Shown piece by piece: positions 19,275 through 27,876 of a stretch of DNA of 64,000 bases. The notes beneath the pieces were generated by a model. That model worked only from the letters and a program-made list of their open reading frames with translations, was not told the DNA's origin and searched no databases. The stretch comes from Prosthecobacter gellanilyticus (lineage in GTDB: Bacteria > Verrucomicrobiota > Verrucomicrobiia > Verrucomicrobiales > Verrucomicrobiaceae), in assembly GCF_007992435.1 (NCBI RefSeq), contig NZ_BKAG01000032.1:18095-82094 (forward strand). Reading direction: 5' to 3'. Position 1 is the first letter of the stretch. The number at the start of each line of letters is the position of its first letter. A program made the position numbers and the translations under genes.

Positions 19275-20444
19275 ATGAACCAGCGGCTGGACCAGAATTC
19301 AGAACTGATGATTGACGCATTGCGGGGCATCGCAGCCGTGATGGTGCTGCTGTCACACTGCTTTGACCTGGCGATCGCGGACAAGTTTGGCTGGAACTAT
19401 GCCGACACCCCCGCTGGGTGGAGGCTGGCGCGCGCGACCATCGGCCACGGTGGCTTCTGGGTGTGGTCATTTTTCATGATCTCCGGCATCTGCATTCACA
19501 GGTCGATCATGAAGGGCATGCAGGATGGAACCTTCTCCTGGCGAACGTATGGCCTGGCACGGCTGACACGCATTTATCCCCTGTTCCTGCTCGGCCTCCT
19601 GCTGGCGGTGATCACCTGGCTGTTGCATGAGGACTTTGGGGGCTCCTCCCAGCAGCCCTGGCCCTGGCGGCAGTTTCTCGCCAGCATTGCCGGCCTGCAT
19701 ATCATGACGTGCTCCTTCCCCGGCTTTGAGACCTCCTGGAGCCTGAGCTGTGAATTGATCTATTATGCTGCCTGGCCCGTTCTTTTGCGGCTTGTGGGTG
19801 GGAGCACGAGCAAGACTGCATTCGTGGCCATCCTGGGCTCCTTGGCCGGCGCCGCCCTCATCCTCATGATCTGGAAAGGGCTTCACCAGATGGAACACAG
19901 CGCGTCCGTGGACGGAATGTGGACGACGCTGGTGCTGTTTCCGGTGTGGGTCTCCGGTGCCTGGATGGCTGCTCACTGGCAGCACGGCGGGCTGGTAGTT
20001 TCCCGAAACTTTTGGTTAGGCTCTTTTCTCCTCTGCCTGCTCTCCGAGCTGCTGCTGGCGACCCTCAAGTTCAAGCAGTACCCAGGCTGGGCGCTCCACC
20101 TGGCGGGCTTGAGCGCCATTCCAGGGCTCATGTTCCTGCTGTCAGGTGCCGGGCATCTCCGGCTCTTGCTCCGGCCTGCTGCCCAGCCTTCCTGCCGCTG
20201 GCTTGGCCGACTTAGCTATCCCTGCTACATCCTGCATTTGCAGATCCTGCTATTGATCAACTACTGGGTGAACAAGATCGCGCCTGACAGCATCACCAAG
20301 CGTCCAGTGGTGCATTCAGTGGTGGAGTTTGTGCTGGTGCTGGCCCTGCTGAGTGTGATCGGGCCCAGGCTGGAGTCCTTTTTTCTGAACTGGCGCGCGG
20401 GCATTCTTGCCAGAGCTCATCTGCGCATCGTCCGGGCTGTCTGA
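19275..20444 (+). CDS. Acyltransferase 3 family membrane protein (OafA/YrhL type)
   Basis: 389 residues with about 10 membrane segments. The family signatures are IDALRGIAAVMVLLSH (residues ~14-29, with the conserved His), ARLTRIYPLFLLGLLL and the later SWSLSCELIYYAAWPVLL. It would acetylate or acylate sugar hydroxyls of the surface glycan during or after assembly in the inner membrane. It lies 93 bases after the exosortase gene and 12 before the first amidotransferase gene. A GTTAGGC word with a TTTTG flank at 20015 encodes Trp-Leu-Gly using TTA. Confidence 0.88.
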   Translation: MNQRLDQNSELMIDALRGIAAVMVLLSHCFDLAIADKFGWNYADTPAGWRLARATIGHGGFWVWSFFMISGICIHRSIMKGMQDGTFSWRTYGLARLTRIYPLFLLGLLLAVITWLLHEDFGGSSQQPWPWRQFLASIAGLHIMTCSFPGFETSWSLSCELIYYAAWPVLLRLVGGSTSKTAFVAILGSLAGAALILMIWKGLHQMEHSASVDGMWTTLVLFPVWVSGAWMAAHWQHGGLVVSRNFWLGSFLLCLLSELLLATLKFKQYPGWALHLAGLSAIPGLMFLLSGAGHLRLLLRPAAQPSCRWLGRLSYPCYILHLQILLLINYWVNKIAPDSITKRPVVHSVVEFVLVLALLSVIGPRLESFFLNWRAGILARAHLRIVRAV

Positions 20445-20456
20445 GAGACTGTTTTT

Positions 20457-22397
20457 ATGTGTGGTTTTGTCGGCTGCTTTGCTCCATCGGGCCAGCCTCT
20501 GCCTTCAGCGGGAGTTTTGGAGTCCATGCTGCGCAGCATCCGCCATCGCGGGCCGGATGATGAGGGCTTTCATACGGTGTCTTTTTCTCAAAGGAGCACC
20601 CAGGTGCATCTGCCGGGGCAGAGCCTGGCCGCAGGCACGGACGGCGGCTTTGGCTTCGCACGACTGAGCATCCAGGATCTCTCGGAGGCGGGTCATCAGC
20701 CGATGTGCAGCCGTGATGGAAGGGTGGTGCTGGTCTTCAATGGAGAGATCTACAATGCTGGCGCGCTGCGTGACCAGCTGCGGTCTCAAGGCGCGGAGTT
20801 TCGCGGGCACTCGGACACGGAGGTGATCCTGCGGATGTATGAGCTTCACGGCTGGGATGCTGTGCTGGCAAAAATCGAGGGCATGTTTGCCATCGCCATC
20901 GCGGATGTGAGGACGGGCCTGCTGCGCATGGCGCGGGATCACTTTGGCATCAAGCCTCTGTATCACACCCAGCTCGCGGATGGCACGCTGCTCTTCGGTT
21001 CGGAGATCAAGGCGTTTCTGCATCACCCAGCCTTCCGCGCGGAGCTGGAGACGGCGCATCTGGCCGAACAAATGATGTTTCGCTACACGGCGTGGGATCG
21101 CACCTTGCTGCGCGGAGTCCAGCAGCTGCCGCCGGGGCATGAGATGTGCCGGCAGGCGGATGGCAGCCTCACCCTGAAGCGCTACTGGGCGCTGCCAGAT
21201 GCGGTGGATGGAAAGGCGGATGCGAATGCGCTCCGCGAAACCCTGCGGCAGGCCGTGCGCAGCCAGCTCGTGAGTGATGTGCCTCTCGGCACGCAGCTCA
21301 GCGGTGGCATTGATTCATCTCTGGTGACTCTGGATGCGGCGCGGGCCAGCACGGTGACACGGCACAGCTTTTCGATCGTCTTCGATGATCCGGAGGTCAG
21401 TGAAGATGTCTGGATCACCGAGGCTGCGCGCAAGGCTGGCGTGCACAGTCATCGCTACCTGTTTTCACCCAGGCACTTCGCGGAAGATTTTTCACGGGTC
21501 ACCTGGCATCTCGATCAACCTCCAGGCAATCCCAACACGCTGGCGATCGACCTGCTGGCGCGTGAAGCGAGACAGACGGTGAAGGTGCTCCTCACCGGCG
21601 AGGGCTGTGATGAGCTCTTCGCGGGTTACAATCGCTTTTACTACACAGCGCTTCAGCAGCAGCATCCCGCGCTGTTCCGGGCGGGTGCCAGGCTGGCAGG
21701 AAGGTCACGCGGGCGTCTTTGGAGGCTGTTGGGCCAGGCAGGAGAGAGCCTGGAACGTCAGATGGTCACGGGCTCAGCCTACGGTGCCGCAGCTCTGATC
21801 ACAGATCTGCTGCCTGATGCACGTGTGGAAGATGCGCTCACTCGCCGTCTCGATCACCTCGCGGCTTTGCCTGGAGATGGTCTGCGCAAACAGATCCGCT
21901 ATGAGGCGGAAACGTATCTGCCGGATCTCTTGCTGCGGCAGGACAAGATGACCATGGCCCATGGAGTCGAGTGCCGGGTGCCGTTTCTAGATTTGCAGGT
22001 CGCCAAGGCCGCGCGCTCCCTGCCTCTGAGCGCGCTGGCTGGAGCCGCCTATGGACCGAATGCCCGGATGCGCGGCACGAAGCGGATGATCAAGCAGATC
22101 GCTGCAGATGAGTTTGGCGCTGCCTTCGCCTTCCGGCGGAAGCGGGGTTTCGATGTGCCGCTGGCTTCCTTTTTCAGGCAGCCCGAGGTGCGTTCCAGGA
22201 TTCAGGATGAATGGCTCCCGGGCATGAAGAGACGCGGGATCGTAAACGGCAGCGCCGTGGAGGCTCTCTGGAAGAGTCTGCAGAATGAACCCAAAGGCGG
22301 GAAGTCGGCCGCCGAGGCGCTCTGGGTCGCCCTAGGTTTAGAAGTCTGGGCAGGGGGAGTGCTAAATTTCAAATCAGAAATTCCTCTAGATAGCTAA
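20457..22397 (+). CDS. Asparagine synthase-like glutamine amidotransferase (1 of 2)
   Basis: 646 residues. The N-terminal glutaminase domain begins Met-Cys2-Gly-Phe with the nucleophilic cysteine, RHRGPDDEG, FNGEIYNA and ARDHFGIKPLYH. The C-terminal synthetase domain carries the PP-loop LSGGIDSSLV (near residue 281), LTGEGCDELFAGY and RQDKMTMAHGVECRVPFLD. Asparagine synthase paralogues of this kind are regular members of exosortase/exopolysaccharide loci, where they probably amidate a sugar acid or glycan component instead of free aspartate. That role is inferred from context. A plain asparagine synthetase is the alternative. Confidence 0.88.
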   Translation: MCGFVGCFAPSGQPLPSAGVLESMLRSIRHRGPDDEGFHTVSFSQRSTQVHLPGQSLAAGTDGGFGFARLSIQDLSEAGHQPMCSRDGRVVLVFNGEIYNAGALRDQLRSQGAEFRGHSDTEVILRMYELHGWDAVLAKIEGMFAIAIADVRTGLLRMARDHFGIKPLYHTQLADGTLLFGSEIKAFLHHPAFRAELETAHLAEQMMFRYTAWDRTLLRGVQQLPPGHEMCRQADGSLTLKRYWALPDAVDGKADANALRETLRQAVRSQLVSDVPLGTQLSGGIDSSLVTLDAARASTVTRHSFSIVFDDPEVSEDVWITEAARKAGVHSHRYLFSPRHFAEDFSRVTWHLDQPPGNPNTLAIDLLAREARQTVKVLLTGEGCDELFAGYNRFYYTALQQQHPALFRAGARLAGRSRGRLWRLLGQAGESLERQMVTGSAYGAAALITDLLPDARVEDALTRRLDHLAALPGDGLRKQIRYEAETYLPDLLLRQDKMTMAHGVECRVPFLDLQVAKAARSLPLSALAGAAYGPNARMRGTKRMIKQIAADEFGAAFAFRRKRGFDVPLASFFRQPEVRSRIQDEWLPGMKRRGIVNGSAVEALWKSLQNEPKGGKSAAEALWVALGLEVWAGGVLNFKSEIPLDS

Positions 22398-22459
22398 AAA
22401 ATCTATATTTTCTAAAATTATATTGGCGGAAATGTAAATTTATGGAAAATTTATTGTGT
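22398..22459 (+). promoter_or_regulatory. AT-rich promoter-like gap before the PEP-CTERM gene
   Basis: About 60 bases of markedly AT-rich sequence (attttctaaaattatattgg) stand out in an otherwise GC-rich operon. An ATG at 22442 within this stretch is in frame with the PEP-CTERM protein and is an alternative start. The composition suggests the PEP-CTERM gene has its own promoter. No exact hexamer pair is claimed. Confidence 0.4.
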
Positions 22460-23293
22460 ATGAAATTAAACGCCCTCTTCTTCACCCTGCTTTTCGGGCT
22501 GGCTGCCGTCTCGGCGCAGGCTGACCCAGCAGTTATCAATGGCGTGGACCGTGATGGTTGGGGCGGCGTCTATCAGATCGACGGCCCGGCTTTTGATAAC
22601 GGCAACTACTGGTGGATGTGCATGGAACCCAATGGCAGCCCTTCGGCCACCATCAGCGAGGGATTCATTGCGGATGCCATCACCCTTTTGGATGGCTGGG
22701 ATCAGCAGAACACAACGAGGCAGAACTTTTTCATCAATGACCCGAGCGCGAATCCCGCGCTGCAAGTGAGGGTGATCGAGTATGTGCTGGACACCTATCT
22801 GCCCTGGAACCTTGTGGGTGCGTCCAACCGCTTTCTCGAGCAGAGCTCCAACTCATCGCTCTTCGGCACGAACGACGATTTTTATAACGCCTTTTTTACC
22901 GTCCAGCACTTCATCGAGGAAGCCTATGGCAAGGGCAACATGGTGGACTTCACGGATATGTCCGAGTTCCTGCACGATAGCCAACCGGGCGACGTTCCCT
23001 GGAACGGTGGCAATGCCGCAGGAAATATCGACGCCTTCAATGCCCGCATGGCCCTGTTCAACAGCATCCTGAATGATGTGGAGAACAAGGCAGGAATCGC
23101 GGGCTTTTTTGAAAACTACAATGTCCAGGGAACCTATATCGTCGCCAATACGCTCTTCCCGGAAGGCGATGACGGCAATTGGCAGGATGCTCTCATCATC
23201 CTGGCTCCCGTCCCTGAGCCCAGCGGCGCGCTGCTGATCGCCTGCGCTGGCATCGTTGTCATGTTCCGCCGCTTCCGCCGGCTGGCTGCATGA
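22460..23293 (+). CDS. PEP-CTERM sorted exported protein
   Basis: 277 residues from the ATG at 22460, which gives a clean signal peptide (MKLNALFFTLLFGLAAVSAQA). An upstream in-frame ATG at 22442 would add six residues. The C-terminus is a textbook PEP-CTERM signal: VPEPSG, then a hydrophobic helix (ALLIACAGIVVMF), then a basic tail (RRFRRLAA). The exported body (~230 residues) is rich in Asn, Asp, Phe and Trp, with no catalytic motif I recognise. It is encoded between an amidotransferase and a PaaK-like ligase and is a likely substrate of the exosortase 5 kb upstream. Confidence 0.88.
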   Translation: MKLNALFFTLLFGLAAVSAQADPAVINGVDRDGWGGVYQIDGPAFDNGNYWWMCMEPNGSPSATISEGFIADAITLLDGWDQQNTTRQNFFINDPSANPALQVRVIEYVLDTYLPWNLVGASNRFLEQSSNSSLFGTNDDFYNAFFTVQHFIEEAYGKGNMVDFTDMSEFLHDSQPGDVPWNGGNAAGNIDAFNARMALFNSILNDVENKAGIAGFFENYNVQGTYIVANTLFPEGDDGNWQDALIILAPVPEPSGALLIACAGIVVMFRRFRRLAA

Positions 23294-23330
23294 GTGAATG
23301 ATGCGGGCTTAAGGCTCGCTGAAAATAAAG

Positions 23331-24713
23331 ATGTCTCTCGAAGACAAGCTCTATCCGCTGCTGCGGCTCTACGAAGCCGCGCCGCAGCCTGTGAAAAGTC
23401 TGGCCGGACATGTCTACCGGACCCTGCCAGTGGCCTGGAGACAAGGTCAGGCCTACCCAAAGTTTCAACAAGAAGCACGTGACTGTGAGAGCTGGGATGC
23501 GGACACGACCCGCCGATATCAAGTCAGTCATGTGCGTGAGTCCCTCATCGCCGCAGGCAAGGCACCTTTTTATGCGCGCCGCTTTGCCGAGGCAGGTGTG
23601 AAGCCGGAGCAGTTTGAATCGCTCGAGCAGCTCTCCGCTTATCCGCTGCTCACCAAGGCAGATCTGCATCAACACCGTGAAGAAATGGTGAACCCGGAGA
23701 TCCCAGCCTCCCAGAGACTCTACATCACCACGGGTGGTTCCAGCGGTGTGCCGGTGGGCTTTTATCTTCAGCGCGGAGTCAGCCGCCCTAAGGAACAGGC
23801 CTTTCTCGAGGCGCAATGGTCACGGCGTGGCTATCGGCCAGGGGATCGTGTGGCCGTCATCCGCGGGGGTGTGACCTCCAGCAGGGCACGGGGCGGCATC
23901 AGCTACTACGACGCCACGCGTGACTGGCTCATTCTCTCCTCCTACCATCTCACGCTGGATCGTCTGCCGGAGTATGTGGCGGCACTGCAGCGCTTCCGGC
24001 CTAACCATTTGCATGCCTACCCGAGTGCCGCGCTGCTGCTGGCGCGGAGCCTGGAGCAGACTGGAATGAAGCTCAATTTTTCACTCACCTCCGTGCTCTG
24101 CGGATCGGAGAAGCTGGATGCCGAATCGCAGGCGTATCTGGAGCGCGTGTTCGATGCCCGTGTGTTTCACTGGTATGGTCACAGCGAGCGCGTGGTGCTG
24201 GCGGGGCAGGGAAGGCATACGGATCATCTCTACTTCTGGCCTGGCTACGGATACGTCGAGTTCGGCGAGGCTGATGCGCAGGGGTGCCGGGAGATCATTG
24301 GCACTTCCTTTCACAATCACGTCATGCCGTTGATCCGCTATCGCACCGGTGACTATGCTAAATTCAGCGCCCGCATGGACGGGGAGCTGCCCATGACTGA
24401 GATCGAGGCCGTGGTGGGGCGTGACTACGAGTTTCTCGTCAGTGCCACGGGCAGGCAGATCTCCCTGACGGCACTCAACATGCACGACAGCATCTTTGAC
24501 GGCCTGCTGGCGGTGCAGTTTGCGCAGGGGAAGCCCGGGGAGGTGGAGTTTCGCTACCAGCCGGGGCCTGCGTGGCCGCCCGCGCGTGCGGAGTCCATGC
24601 GCGCCGGACTGCTGCGCAAGCTGGGGGATGACTTTGACCTCCGCCTTCGCGAGGTCGGGGAAGTCGAGAAGACAGTCTCAGGAAAGCATCGTTGGTTAGT
24701 CAAGATGGCTTGA
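23331..24713 (+). CDS. PaaK/CapK-like adenylate-forming enzyme
   Basis: 460 residues. The ATP-binding loop is YITTGGSSGVPVGFYL (near residue 131). Later family features are HAYPSAALLLARSLE, the WYGHSERV block, GYVEFGEADAQGCREIIGTSF and PLIRYRTGDYA. It belongs to the phenylacetate-CoA ligase/CapK branch of AMP-forming enzymes, which recur in capsule and exosortase loci. There they may activate an acyl or amino-acid group for attachment to the glycan. The substrate is unknown. It follows the PEP-CTERM gene by 37 bases and precedes the second amidotransferase by 24. Confidence 0.82.
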   Translation: MSLEDKLYPLLRLYEAAPQPVKSLAGHVYRTLPVAWRQGQAYPKFQQEARDCESWDADTTRRYQVSHVRESLIAAGKAPFYARRFAEAGVKPEQFESLEQLSAYPLLTKADLHQHREEMVNPEIPASQRLYITTGGSSGVPVGFYLQRGVSRPKEQAFLEAQWSRRGYRPGDRVAVIRGGVTSSRARGGISYYDATRDWLILSSYHLTLDRLPEYVAALQRFRPNHLHAYPSAALLLARSLEQTGMKLNFSLTSVLCGSEKLDAESQAYLERVFDARVFHWYGHSERVVLAGQGRHTDHLYFWPGYGYVEFGEADAQGCREIIGTSFHNHVMPLIRYRTGDYAKFSARMDGELPMTEIEAVVGRDYEFLVSATGRQISLTALNMHDSIFDGLLAVQFAQGKPGEVEFRYQPGPAWPPARAESMRAGLLRKLGDDFDLRLREVGEVEKTVSGKHRWLVKMA

Positions 24714-24737
24714 GGAGGGTTCATGCCCTGAATTCCT

Positions 24738-26642
24738 ATGTGCGGATTTGCAGGCTGGTTTCAAAAGGCGGACATCGTCTGGCCTGACGATGCGCGTCAG
24801 CGTCAGGAGCGTGCCTTGAAGGCCCTGAACCATCGCGGGCCTGATGATGGCGGCGAGACGCGTGGCCCCACATGGTGGATGGGCTTCCGCCGTCTCTCCA
24901 TCCTGGATCTCAGTGACCACGCGCATCAGCCGATGAGCTTTGATGGCGGGCATCAAACGCTCACCTTCAATGGCGAGATCTACAACTTCCGCGAGCTGCG
25001 CGAGACGCTCGGACGCGAGCGCCTGTCATCCACCGGTGACACGGCCGTGCTCGGCGCGCTGCTTTCCCGCCAGAGGCTGGGGCGTGTGCTGCCGCAACTG
25101 CGCGGCATGTTTGCCTTTGCCTGGCGGGATGAGACACGGCGCACGCTGTGCCTCGCGCGTGATCATTTCGGCATCAAGCCGCTTTACTATCATCTCGATT
25201 CGGACGGCACTCTTCGTTATGCCTCGGAGATGCGCACCCTGCGTGCCTTGCTGGGTTCCAAAGCCTCCGCGCTGTCTCCGCAGGCCTTGACGGGTTATTT
25301 GCGCTGGGGCTGCGTGCAGGCACCTGACACCACGGATGACGGCATCCGCTGCCTGCCGCCCGGCCATCGCCTGATCTGGCAGGATGGAGAGATCGAGGTG
25401 GAACGTTGGTTCATGCCCGTGTGGCAGTCACAGAATGACTGGATCCGTGATGAGGATGAGCAGCGCCACATGGTGCGGATGGCCGTGCTGGACAGTGTGC
25501 GGGCCCATCTGATCGCGGACGTGCCTGTGGGTGTCTTTCTCAGCGGCGGTCTAGATTCCTCTCTCATGGCAGGGGCCATGCGCCATCTGGGCCAGAAGAA
25601 GATCAAAGCCTTCTCCCTCGGCTATGATGTGGATGCCGGAGTGCCGGATGAAACGCAGGCCGCAGAGCGCACGGCGCACGCCCTGGGGTGTGACTTCCAT
25701 GCGGAGTGCATGTCTGCCGCGGCTGTGGAAAGCTTGCTGGATGACTACATCGGCAGTCTCGATCAACCCACGGGAGATGCCCTGAACACCTGGCTAGTCT
25801 CTCGTCTGGCGGCCCGTGATGTGAAGGTGGTGCTCAGCGGCCTCGGGGCGGACGAATGGTGGGCAGGCTATACTTTGCATCGGCTAGCGTCCTTGACGAT
25901 GCGTTCACCACTCAAGCATTTTGGATGCATCGCCCGTGGCTTTCAGTCCCTGCTGCCCGGTGCACTGCACACCCATCCCTCCTGGAAGGCGGCCTTCTTT
26001 GCGCTTGGCGGTCATGGCCATACCCCCGCGCAGATCCAGCGCTCGTCACGGGCACTCTTCATGCCTTCAGAGGTGGCTCGCATCACAGGACAGTCATGGA
26101 GCGAGAACAGCGAGGGTCAGCGCATCGCACGCGAGGCTCCGCTCAGCGCGCCTGACAGCTGGCTGCACGAGCTGCTGCGCGTGGAGACGGAGACCTATCT
26201 CGCGGACATGCTGCTGCGTGACAATGATGTGGTCAGCATGGCGCACTCCCTGGAGCTGCGTGTGCCGCTGGTGGACAAGCACATTTTCGCGCTCTCCGCC
26301 CGCCTGCCTCCGGAGAGCAAGATGACCACGCGGCGTGGGAAGATCATCCTGCGCGAGGCGTGCAAAGATCTGCTCCCTGCGCACATCTACGATGACAAGC
26401 AGAAGAAGACCTTCACGCTGCCGCTGATGAAGTGGATGCGAACTCCGGCATGGCGTGCGCGTATTGAGGACACCCTTTACTCCACTGCCTGCCGCCAGCG
26501 TGGCTGGTTGCAGCCACGTGAGGTGGAAAAGCTCTGTGCGGCCTACTTCAACAGCTCGGTGGAGACGAAGCGCGGCTGGTCGCTCAGCCAGCGCGTGTGG
26601 GTCATGTATGTGCTGGAGGCCTGGGCCTCAAAGAACGCGTGA
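24738..26642 (+). CDS. Asparagine synthase-like glutamine amidotransferase (2 of 2)
   Basis: 634 residues. Cys2 nucleophile (MCGFAGWF), NHRGPDDGG, FNGEIYNF and ARDHFGIKPLYY form the glutaminase half; VFLSGGLDSSLMAG is the PP-loop of the synthetase half, followed by LSGLGADEWWAGY and RDNDVVSMAHSLELRVPLVD. It is a paralogue of the 20457 gene, clearly diverged throughout. Having two amidotransferases in one glycan locus suggests two different amidation steps. Exported or polymer-linked products are inferred; free asparagine synthesis cannot be excluded. Confidence 0.88.
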   Translation: MCGFAGWFQKADIVWPDDARQRQERALKALNHRGPDDGGETRGPTWWMGFRRLSILDLSDHAHQPMSFDGGHQTLTFNGEIYNFRELRETLGRERLSSTGDTAVLGALLSRQRLGRVLPQLRGMFAFAWRDETRRTLCLARDHFGIKPLYYHLDSDGTLRYASEMRTLRALLGSKASALSPQALTGYLRWGCVQAPDTTDDGIRCLPPGHRLIWQDGEIEVERWFMPVWQSQNDWIRDEDEQRHMVRMAVLDSVRAHLIADVPVGVFLSGGLDSSLMAGAMRHLGQKKIKAFSLGYDVDAGVPDETQAAERTAHALGCDFHAECMSAAAVESLLDDYIGSLDQPTGDALNTWLVSRLAARDVKVVLSGLGADEWWAGYTLHRLASLTMRSPLKHFGCIARGFQSLLPGALHTHPSWKAAFFALGGHGHTPAQIQRSSRALFMPSEVARITGQSWSENSEGQRIAREAPLSAPDSWLHELLRVETETYLADMLLRDNDVVSMAHSLELRVPLVDKHIFALSARLPPESKMTTRRGKIILREACKDLLPAHIYDDKQKKTFTLPLMKWMRTPAWRARIEDTLYSTACRQRGWLQPREVEKLCAAYFNSSVETKRGWSLSQRVWVMYVLEAWASKNA

Positions 26643-26665
26643 ATAAACATTTATTTGGTTAGCGA

Positions 26666-27859
26666 ATGTCCGTGATTCTCCAGGTCTTCAATCGCTATCT
26701 CCAGTCTGGTGGAGAGGAGAAGTCCGTGGACCGCATCCAGAAACATGCGGCGCTGCGCCATGAGGTGCCGCGCTGCTTCTTTGAGAGCGCTGCATGGACT
26801 GGGGCAGGTGCTCCAGGGCGCATCACCCAGGCGAAACGCTTCTTCTACAATGCGGCCTCCGCGGAGAAGTTTGAGGGGCGAGTTCGTGAGACCGGCGCGC
26901 GTGCGGCCATGTTTCATAATATCTATCCGGTGGGTTCGCCTGCGCTGTATCGCAGTGCTTTGAGGCAGAAGCTCCCGATCATACAATACCTTCACAACTA
27001 TCGTCCTTTCTCGGTCGGTGGCTCCTTGTTTTACGATGGTCGTGTCCAGACAGCGCCTCTGCATGGCGACTATGCAGGCGAGGTGCGGGCAGGGGCCTGG
27101 CAGGGAAGATTAAAAAGCGGCCTCTGTGCGCTCATGCTGAAGATGCTGCATCGCAGTGGCTGGCTGGATGGCGTGAAAGCCTGGGTGACGATCTCGCAGT
27201 TCATGGCGGACCAGCTGGCGAAGCATGAATGTGTGCCGAAGGATCGCCTGCATGTCCTGCGGCACTCCTGGGATGCCATGCCAAAGCTCCCCGAGATCGA
27301 AGACCAGGGCAGCTATCTGTTTCTCGGCAGGCTCATTCCTGAAAAAGGCATTCACATGCTCGTGCAGGCGTGGCATGAGCTTCGCCAGCAGCTCGGTGAT
27401 CGAACACCCGTGCTTCAAATCGCGGGCGATGGTGTTTTGGAATCATTCGTTAGGCAGGCTGCGACACTGAACCCGGGCATCCGCTACCTCGGACAGATCA
27501 GTGGTGAGGCGAAGCATGAGGCGCTGAGTTGCTGCCGGGCCGTGGTCGCTCCCTCCATCTGGTGGGAGCCTCTCGGGCTGATGATCTACGAGGCCTATGA
27601 CTATGCCAAACCTGTCCTTGCCGCACGCAGCGGAGGTTTGATCGAAACCGTCCAGCCTCACGAAACCGGGCTGCTTCACGAACCTGGAGATGTCTCAGGA
27701 CTTGTCCGGGATGTGCTCACACTCGAGTCCATGAGTGCGGAACTGCGCGAGCAACTGGGCTCACAAGCTCGTGCCTGGCTGCTCCGCGAGACGACGGTGG
27801 ACAGATGGCAGGATCGTTTTGACGAGATCCTCGCCAGCGTGCTTTCATCACCCCACTAA
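26666..27859 (+). CDS. Glycosyltransferase family 4
   Basis: 397 residues, GT-B fold. SVILQVFNRYLQSGGEEKSVDRI at the N-terminus is the acceptor-domain glycine loop. SYLFLGRLIPEKGIHMLVQAW starts the donor domain. WWEPLGLMIYEAYDYAKPVLAARSGGLIETV is the EX7E region. It transfers a sugar to the glycan in the cytoplasm; specificity is unknown. It lies 23 bases after the second amidotransferase and 17 before the two-domain oxidoreductase. A GTTAGGC word at 27449 uses the rare AGG codon. Confidence 0.87.
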   Translation: MSVILQVFNRYLQSGGEEKSVDRIQKHAALRHEVPRCFFESAAWTGAGAPGRITQAKRFFYNAASAEKFEGRVRETGARAAMFHNIYPVGSPALYRSALRQKLPIIQYLHNYRPFSVGGSLFYDGRVQTAPLHGDYAGEVRAGAWQGRLKSGLCALMLKMLHRSGWLDGVKAWVTISQFMADQLAKHECVPKDRLHVLRHSWDAMPKLPEIEDQGSYLFLGRLIPEKGIHMLVQAWHELRQQLGDRTPVLQIAGDGVLESFVRQAATLNPGIRYLGQISGEAKHEALSCCRAVVAPSIWWEPLGLMIYEAYDYAKPVLAARSGGLIETVQPHETGLLHEPGDVSGLVRDVLTLESMSAELREQLGSQARAWLLRETTVDRWQDRFDEILASVLSSPH

Positions 27860-27876
27860 CACGCTACTAAGAATCC

